Positions 6,188 through 10,529 of a stretch of 10,529 bases of DNA are shown here, in pieces. This DNA is from an uncultured Clostridia bacterium. Its GTDB lineage: Bacteria; Bacillota; Clostridia; Christensenellales; Aristaeellaceae. Made by a program: the position numbers and the translations under genes. The notes beneath the pieces are model-generated. The model saw nothing but the letters and a program-made list of their open reading frames with translations. It had not been told where the DNA came from and searched no databases. Location: the NCBI GenBank assembly GCA_934615145.1, contig CAKTTM010000043.1, positions 1 to 10,529 of the forward strand, given 5' to 3'. The number at the start of each line of letters is the position of its first letter. Within the stretch, counting starts at the first letter, position 1.

Positions 6188-7621
6188 ATGCGATATACCA
6201 GCACAAGGGGCGCCCAGGATCTGAGCGCGATGGCAGCCATCCTGCAGGGCCTGGCCAGCGATGGCGGCCTGCTGATGCCTGAGAAGCCGCTGAGGCTGGC
6301 CCCCCATCAGGGCGCATACAGGCAGATGGCGGCTCAGGTGCTGACCATGGCCTTTGGCGAGGATTATGGCGAGGCGCCGCTGAGCGACTTGGCTGAGGAG
6401 GCCTACGGCCAGGGCGCTTTTGACGCGCCCGAGGTGGTGCCGCTGCGCCCGGTGGGTCCTTATCATGTGCTGGAGCTTTTTCGTGGGCCGACGGCCAGCT
6501 TTAAGGACATCGCCCTGGGCGCCCTGCCCCGCCTGATGGCGCTGGCCCGGCAGCGGCTGATGCCAGAGCGCCAGATACTGGTGCTGACCGCCACCAGCGG
6601 CGACACGGGCTCGGCCACGATGGCCGGCTTTCGGGATATCCCGGGCATCAAGGTGATCGTCTTCTATCCTGAGCATGGCGTCAGCCCCGTGCAGGCGGCG
6701 CAGATGCAGCGCATGGCGGGCGACAACCTGCGGGCGGTCGCCATCCGGGGGGACTTTGACCAGGCCCAGCGCGGTGTCAAGCATATCTTCCAGCAGGCGG
6801 ACAGCATCGCGCCCCAACTGCTGCTCAGCAGCGCCAACTCCATCAACATCGGCCGCCTGATCCCCCAGATGGCCTATTATCTGTCGGCGCTGAACTTGCT
6901 GGATAAACAGGCCAGGCCTGTCTTTGCCGTGCCCACGGGCAACTTTGGCGACATACTGGCGGGCAGCCTGGCGCTGGCGGCAAGCGGCCGCGAGGCTGAG
7001 CTCATCTGCGCCACCAATGCCAACTCGGTGCTGGACACGGCGCTGCAGCAGGGCGTGTATGACAGGCGCCGGCCGCTTATCAAGACGCTGTCGCCCTCGA
7101 TGGACATACTGGTCTCCTCCAACTTTGAGCGCGCGCTCTACCTGGCCTGTGAGGGCGACAGCGCGCGGCTGGCCGATATGATGCGCCATCTGGAGCAGGA
7201 TGGCCGCCTTGAGCTGCCGCCTGACATCCGTCAGCGGCTGCGCCAGCGCTATGACAGTGCGGTCTGTGATGACGCTCAGGCGCTGCGCACGATGGGTGAA
7301 GTCTTTGGCGCGCATCAATACCTGCTGGATCCGCACAGCGCGGCCGCCTGGCAGGCGCTGGACAGCCGCCTGCGCCCCAGGCAGCAGGGTGTGGCGCTGG
7401 CCACGGCCTCGCCCTTCAAGTTTCCGGAGGCGGCGCTGCGGGCCCTGCGCCAGCCGGTGCCGGATGAGCCGGCAGAGCAGCTGCAGGCCTTGTCTGCGGC
7501 CGCGGGGCTCCCTATCCCCAGATCATTAGAGGGCCTGTTTGCGCGCGATGCGCTGCATGAGGAGGTTATTGACCCCCAGCAGATGGCGGACTATGTGGCC
7601 CGCAGGGCGCGGACATGGTAA
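6188..7621 (+). CDS. thrC: Threonine synthase
   Basis: Threonine synthase converts O-phospho-L-homoserine and water to L-threonine and phosphate with PLP, the last step of threonine synthesis in the cytoplasm. The 477-residue protein starts MRYTSTRG, the usual N-terminus of the longer bacterial form. The PLP lysine is K106 in FRGPTASFKDIALG (98-111). Cofactor phosphate-binding and other motifs are TATSGDTGSATMAG (134-147), SSANSINIGRLIPQMAYY (214-231), PTGNFGD (249-255), SNFERALY (311-318) and ATASPFKFPEAAL (405-417). Length and motifs fit the E. coli/yeast-type subfamily rather than the shorter plant/Bacillus type. I chose ATG 6188 over an in-frame GTG at 6179, because AGGCGGTGA (6174-6182) looks like the ribosome site for the ATG and would overlap the GTG. 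That site overlaps the stop of the MBL gene. The 3' end overlaps thrB by 7 nt. Confidence 0.96.
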   Translation: MRYTSTRGAQDLSAMAAILQGLASDGGLLMPEKPLRLAPHQGAYRQMAAQVLTMAFGEDYGEAPLSDLAEEAYGQGAFDAPEVVPLRPVGPYHVLELFRGPTASFKDIALGALPRLMALARQRLMPERQILVLTATSGDTGSATMAGFRDIPGIKVIVFYPEHGVSPVQAAQMQRMAGDNLRAVAIRGDFDQAQRGVKHIFQQADSIAPQLLLSSANSINIGRLIPQMAYYLSALNLLDKQARPVFAVPTGNFGDILAGSLALAASGREAELICATNANSVLDTALQQGVYDRRRPLIKTLSPSMDILVSSNFERALYLACEGDSARLADMMRHLEQDGRLELPPDIRQRLRQRYDSAVCDDAQALRTMGEVFGAHQYLLDPHSAAAWQALDSRLRPRQQGVALATASPFKFPEAALRALRQPVPDEPAEQLQALSAAAGLPIPRSLEGLFARDALHEEVIDPQQMADYVARRARTW

Positions 7622-8478
7622 GGCTGCAGGTACCGGCCAGCTCCGCCAACCTGGGGCCCGGCTTTGACTGCCTGGGCCTGGCGCTGACGCGCTATCTGCG
7701 CTGCGGCTTTGCGCCGCGCGACGGCGGCCTGCTGATCGAGGGCTGTCCCCCCGCCTATGCCGATGACAACAATCTGATCTACCGTTCTTTCAAGGCAGCC
7801 GCCCAGGCGCTCGGCATGAGCACGGGCAGCCTGCACCTGCAGATCGACTCGCAGATCCCCTTCTCCCGCGGCATGGGCTCCAGCGCTGCCGCCATCGTGG
7901 CCGGCATTGCCGGCGCCTGGGCGCTGGCCGGGCTGCCCTTTGACAGGCAGGCCATCTTTGAGCTGGCCGATCAATTAGAGGGCCATCCGGACAATGTGTC
8001 GGCTGCGGTCTATGGCGGCCTGCGCATCGCGCTGAAGGAAGAGACCCATTGTCTCTCGCTGCCTACGGCGCTGAATGATGCCTGGCATTTCACGGTGCTG
8101 ATACCGGACTTTGAGCTGTCCACGCAATTGGCGCGGGCAGCGCTGCCCTTGCAATTGCCACGCGGGGATGCCAGCTATAATGTCTCCCACGCGCTGGCGC
8201 TGTGCCATGCCCTGGCAGAGGGCGACATGGCGCTGCTGCGCCTGGCGCTGCGCGACAGGCTGCACCAGCCTTACCGCCTGCCGCTGATCGCAGGCGGTGA
8301 GGCCGTATGGATAGAAGCTGAGGCCTTGGGTGCCGCTGTCTGCATCAGCGGCGCCGGCCCCACGCTGCTGTGCCTGCATCAGCAGCCCCAGTTTTCAGCG
8401 CAGATCAAAGGAGCGCTCCCCAGTGGCTGGGAAGCGCTCGATATCGGTGTGGACAGGCAGGGCCTGAGCCTGCTGTAG
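7615..8478 (+). CDS. thrB: Homoserine kinase (GHMP kinase family)
   Basis: Homoserine kinase phosphorylates L-homoserine with ATP to O-phosphohomoserine, the substrate of ThrC encoded just upstream. The 287-residue protein has the three GHMP-kinase signatures: PASSANLGPGFDCLGLAL (7-24), the ATP-binding loop IPFSRGMGSSAAAIVAG (81-97) and the C-terminal ISGAGPTLL (244-252). LEGHPDNVSAAVYGGL (121-136) is characteristic of ThrB. Length matches the family (about 290-310). The ATG lies inside the end of thrC (7-nt overlap, ATGGTAA) with only a weak AGGGCG ribosome site, so translation is probably coupled to thrC. The order thrC-thrB is common in Bacillota, but hom (homoserine dehydrogenase), often next to them, is absent here. 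The last 70 bases carry a strong hairpin described separately. Confidence 0.96.
   Translation: MVRLQVPASSANLGPGFDCLGLALTRYLRCGFAPRDGGLLIEGCPPAYADDNNLIYRSFKAAAQALGMSTGSLHLQIDSQIPFSRGMGSSAAAIVAGIAGAWALAGLPFDRQAIFELADQLEGHPDNVSAAVYGGLRIALKEETHCLSLPTALNDAWHFTVLIPDFELSTQLARAALPLQLPRGDASYNVSHALALCHALAEGDMALLRLALRDRLHQPYRLPLIAGGEAVWIEAEALGAAVCISGAGPTLLCLHQQPQFSAQIKGALPSGWEALDIGVDRQGLSLL
8411..8439. repeat. Strong 29-nt hairpin at the 3' end of thrB
   Basis: The arms GAGCGCT (8411-8417) and AGCGCTC (8433-8439) pair perfectly. After one C/A mismatch the inner arms CCCAG (8419-8423) and CTGGG (8427-8431) pair around a TGG loop, giving 12 base pairs in total. It lies within thrB, ending 39 nt before the end of its stop codon, and 54 nt beyond the stop of the convergent SH3-repeat gene. 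On the minus strand it is followed by CCTTTGATCTG, only weakly T-rich. On the plus strand no T-tract follows. It could be a poor terminator for the minus-strand gene or an mRNA 3'-end stabiliser. Confidence 0.5.
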
Positions 8479-8482
8479 GCGA

Positions 8483-8504
8483 CTGGGTCAGATTACAGGC
8501 CCAG
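8483..8504. terminator. Weak hairpin in the convergent gap, possible terminator
   Basis: CTGGGTC (8483-8489) pairs with GGCCCAG (8498-8504), seven pairs including one G-T, around the 8-nt loop AGATTACA. It covers the 14-nt gap between thrB and the SH3-repeat gene, whose stop codon is in the loop. In the thrB direction it is followed by GTTCTTGCG, a poor T-tract, so intrinsic termination here is uncertain. Confidence 0.3.
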
Positions 8505-10478
8505 GTTCTTGCGCCCGACAAAGCCGCGCGCCGGCTTGCCAGAGCCCTGGAAGTTATCAACCTCCACATAGGCCCAGTTGGTGCTCAGGAAGCCCAACAG
8601 GGTGAAGGGATGCCCGCCGCCCTCAAAGCGGACGGACAGCTCACGGTTCTTGGCCACAATGGGGTCATCCACGAAGACAGAGGTGGCGACATTGGTCTTT
8701 GGGATATGCACCAGACGCAGTGCCGGTGGCTGTATGTTGGCCGGAATGGCCTCCGCGGTCACATAACCGATGCGATAGCCACCATTTGACAGGCCATAGC
8801 CGATCAGCACCCAGCCGTTTTCCTGACCATACACGCGGATGGTGCCGCCACCCAGGGTGGCGTTGCCCACGCGGTACCAGTCAGGCCCAGGGCCGGTGTA
8901 GACAGGCCAGCTGCCCGCATTGGGTTTGGTGGTCACATGGTCTGGCAGGTGCACGGGGTCAACGATGGTGGCAGGATCCTGATAGGTGAAGACCACCTGC
9001 GCGGGGCTTGCGACGCCCTGGGGCGTCACGGTGACGGTCACCGTGCGGGCGCTGATCAGCACCCAGCCGGCGGGGGCCTGGTTGTTGTCGGCCGTCACCT
9101 TGTTTTGCACATTGCTGCTGACAGAGGCGGTCGTAGCGTTTAGCTGATTGCCCAGGTGATCACGGTAGATAACCGGTATGCTGACGGTGACGGGCGGCGC
9201 CGGCGGGCGGTAGGTGAAGGTGACGGAGCCGGGGTTGGGCGTGCCATTAGCGTCCACGCTGACCGGCACAGCCGAGGCGCTGACGATGGTGTAGCCGTTT
9301 GGCACATTGCGATTATTGGCCTGCACGGTATTGTTGCCCTGGGTCACCGACACATAGACGGTGTTGAGCAGGCTGCCATCCTCGGCCTTGTAATAGACAG
9401 GGATGTTGGCGGTCTTCAGCGGCACCTGGGTGGCCTGCAACTGATAGGTAAAGACCACGCTGGTGGGCGAGGCCACGCCCTGCTGGTTGACCGTCACATT
9501 GACGCTGGCGGGGCTGACCAGGGTATAGCCGCTGGGCGCCAGGGCATTGTTGGCCTGCACGGTGTTGTTGCCGGTGGAGACATTGACATAGACGGTGTTG
9601 AGCGCCGTGCCCGCGGTGTTGATGTAGTACACCGGGATGCTCACCGTGCGCACGGGCGCCTGGGTGACAGGGGCGGGCGCCGCGTAGATGAAGCTCAGCG
9701 ACGAGGGGATGGGAATGCCGCTGGCCGAGACCGAGACCACCGCGTCACTGGGCCCCACGATGGTATAGCCGGCGGGCACCATCGCATGATTGGCAGTCAC
9801 CAGGCTGGAGCCTGGATAGAGCGCCACATAGCTGGTGTTGAGCAGGCTGCCATAGATATCCCGGTAGTAGACCGGCAGATTGGCGGTGGCCTGCGGCGCC
9901 TGGGTGGGCACCACATAGGGGCTGCCGCCATAGGTGAATTTCACGCCGCTGGGGCTGGCATTGCCGTTGATGTCAACGGAGACCGTCACCCGGCGCTCAG
10001 AAATCAGTGTATAGCCGGCGGGCACCTTGGTGTCATTGGCGGATACGATATTGGCGCCGTAGCTGAGCACCACGGCGTCGCTGGCCAGCAGCACGCCTGT
10101 GTCGGAGCGATAGCTCACCGTCACTGTGGCGCGCACCTTGGTGGTGTCCACCTGGCCTGGCTGCTGGGGCAGGCCGCTGGAGGGCGTGAATGCCACCAGG
10201 CGGTTGGAAATGAAGCCGGTGCTGCCGTCGTCGAGCAGTATCTCATACCAGCCGCTGGCCGCCTGGCCGATCACCTCAAAGATGGCGCCGGGCGAGGCCC
10301 TGCCCACAATGGCATAGCTGGTATCGCCGCCAGCGCGTATGTTGACATTGGCGGAGTTGGTCACCAGCACCGTGCCGATGACATTGACGCCGTCCGCCAG
10401 GATGGGCAGCGCGCCCAGCATCAGGCTCAGGGCCAGCAGCAGGGCCAGCAGGCGCCGTGGATGTCTTATCTCTGTCAT
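8493..10478 (-). CDS. Secreted SH3 / five-MucBP-like-repeat surface protein
   Basis: A 661-residue exported protein. Residues 1-30 form a signal peptide: positive start (RHPRR), a Leu/Ala-rich core and a likely cleavage near ALPILADG. A bacterial SH3 domain follows (about 35-97; NVNIRAGGDTSYAIVGRASP, GWYEILLDDGSTGFI). Five tandem repeats come next (about 117-184, 199-265, 279-345, 357-423 and 432-500). Each starts with a V-Y/I-Y strand such as IPVYY, has PAGYTLVS-type centres and ends SxVxFTY, as in MucBP-like adhesin repeats, joined by Pro/Thr/Gln linkers (PTQAPQA). The C-terminus has two SH3-like segments (about 523-578 with GWVLIGYG and GYVTAEAIP; 590-661 with NWAYVEVDN and GFVGRKNLGL). 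There is no LPXTG sorting motif or C-terminal membrane helix, so retention would depend on SH3-type wall binding. ATG 10478 is chosen over a TTG at 10484 because AGAGGTG (10486-10492) sits 7 nt before it. A wall- or glycan-binding role is likely; no catalytic domain is seen. Confidence 0.8.
   Translation of the reverse strand: MTEIRHPRRLLALLLALSLMLGALPILADGVNVIGTVLVTNSANVNIRAGGDTSYAIVGRASPGAIFEVIGQAASGWYEILLDDGSTGFISNRLVAFTPSSGLPQQPGQVDTTKVRATVTVSYRSDTGVLLASDAVVLSYGANIVSANDTKVPAGYTLISERRVTVSVDINGNASPSGVKFTYGGSPYVVPTQAPQATANLPVYYRDIYGSLLNTSYVALYPGSSLVTANHAMVPAGYTIVGPSDAVVSVSASGIPIPSSLSFIYAAPAPVTQAPVRTVSIPVYYINTAGTALNTVYVNVSTGNNTVQANNALAPSGYTLVSPASVNVTVNQQGVASPTSVVFTYQLQATQVPLKTANIPVYYKAEDGSLLNTVYVSVTQGNNTVQANNRNVPNGYTIVSASAVPVSVDANGTPNPGSVTFTYRPPAPPVTVSIPVIYRDHLGNQLNATTASVSSNVQNKVTADNNQAPAGWVLISARTVTVTVTPQGVASPAQVVFTYQDPATIVDPVHLPDHVTTKPNAGSWPVYTGPGPDWYRVGNATLGGGTIRVYGQENGWVLIGYGLSNGGYRIGYVTAEAIPANIQPPALRLVHIPKTNVATSVFVDDPIVAKNRELSVRFEGGGHPFTLLGFLSTNWAYVEVDNFQGSGKPARGFVGRKNLGL
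8979..10130 (-). repeat. Five tandem MucBP-like coding repeats (period about 75-82 codons)
   Basis: The conserved opening strand recurs at residues 119 (VTVSY), 201 (LPVYY), 281 (IPVYY), 359 (IPVYY) and 434 (IPVIY), so the unit lengths are 82, 80, 78 and 75 residues. Repeats 3 and 4 are the closest pair: both contain LNTVYV and GNNTVQANN, and their DNA matches at 22 of 23 bases (9316-9338 against 9550-9572) and at 17 of 17 (9352-9368 against 9586-9602), all at a 234-nt offset. The outer repeats are more diverged, which suggests the central pair is the youngest duplication. Confidence 0.8.
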
Positions 10479-10515
10479 GTTCAAACACCTCTCAAACAGG
10501 ATTTAGCTTATTCCT

Positions 10516-10521
10516 ATTCTA
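10516..10521 (-). promoter_or_regulatory. Possible -10 element of the SH3-repeat gene
   Basis: TAGAAT on the minus strand lies 37 nt before the ATG at 10478, a suitable distance for a promoter. Its -35 would fall beyond the right edge of the window, so it cannot be checked. The bases between it and the ATG contain the ribosome site AGAGGTG and nothing else I can name. Confidence 0.3.
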
Positions 10522-10529
10522 CCCGATAT

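Noticed and set aside
6170..7336. Minus-strand open frame of 388 codons opposite thrC
   Set aside because: thrC is unmistakable on the plus strand; the antisense frame has no motif or ribosome site.
8979..10130. CRISPR-like or satellite repeats
   Set aside because: The periodicity is about 225-246 nt, stays in frame and encodes protein repeats; there are no short identical repeats with unique spacers.

Overview
The window is GC-rich bacterial DNA with tightly packed genes on both strands. GGAGG/AAGGGG-type ribosome sites, -35/-10 promoters, a secreted SH3/MucBP-like surface protein with Pro/Thr/Gln linkers and a VanW-type envelope protein suggest a GC-rich member of the Bacillota, perhaps a gut Clostridia or Christensenellales-like lineage. 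That placement is inference; no rRNA or other marker gene is present. I see no tRNA, rRNA, CRISPR, insertion sequence or phage gene.

Left part, minus strand (1-3835). Read 5' to 3' from about 3875, a three-gene operon encodes a fold-type III PLP enzyme of the D-threonine aldolase / D-serine dehydratase family, a D-aminoacylase (N-acyl-D-amino-acid deacylase), and a long-form RidA/YjgF protein. The first two genes overlap by one base (TGATG) and the third follows after 22 nt. The set reads as a small D-amino-acid catabolic route: the deacylase frees D-amino acids, the PLP enzyme cleaves or dehydrates them, and the RidA-like protein could hydrolyse the reactive enamine/imine product. Downstream, with its own consensus promoter (TTGACA-17-TACAAT), lies the start of a membrane-anchored VanW/YoaR-like protein that runs off the left edge.

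Middle part, plus strand (3989-8478). From a divergent 153-nt intergenic region, four genes run head to tail: an AI-2E/PerM-family membrane protein, a compact metallo-beta-lactamase protein with beta-CASP-like motifs, threonine synthase (thrC) and homoserine kinase (thrB). thrC and thrB overlap by 7 nt. ThrB and ThrC do the last two steps of threonine synthesis; the homoserine dehydrogenase gene is not in the window.

Right part, minus strand (8493-10478). A convergent gene encodes a secreted 661-residue protein: signal peptide, SH3 domain, five tandem MucBP-like repeats of about 70 residues, and two C-terminal SH3-like segments. The gap to thrB is only 14 nt, and the junction carries two hairpins without clear T-tracts.

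Nothing here is a clearly new defence or mobile system. The points most worth a second look are the D-amino-acid operon with an inverted repeat spanning its promoter and ribosome site, the short beta-CASP-like protein inside the threonine operon, the repeat-built surface protein, and the strong hairpin at the end of thrB.
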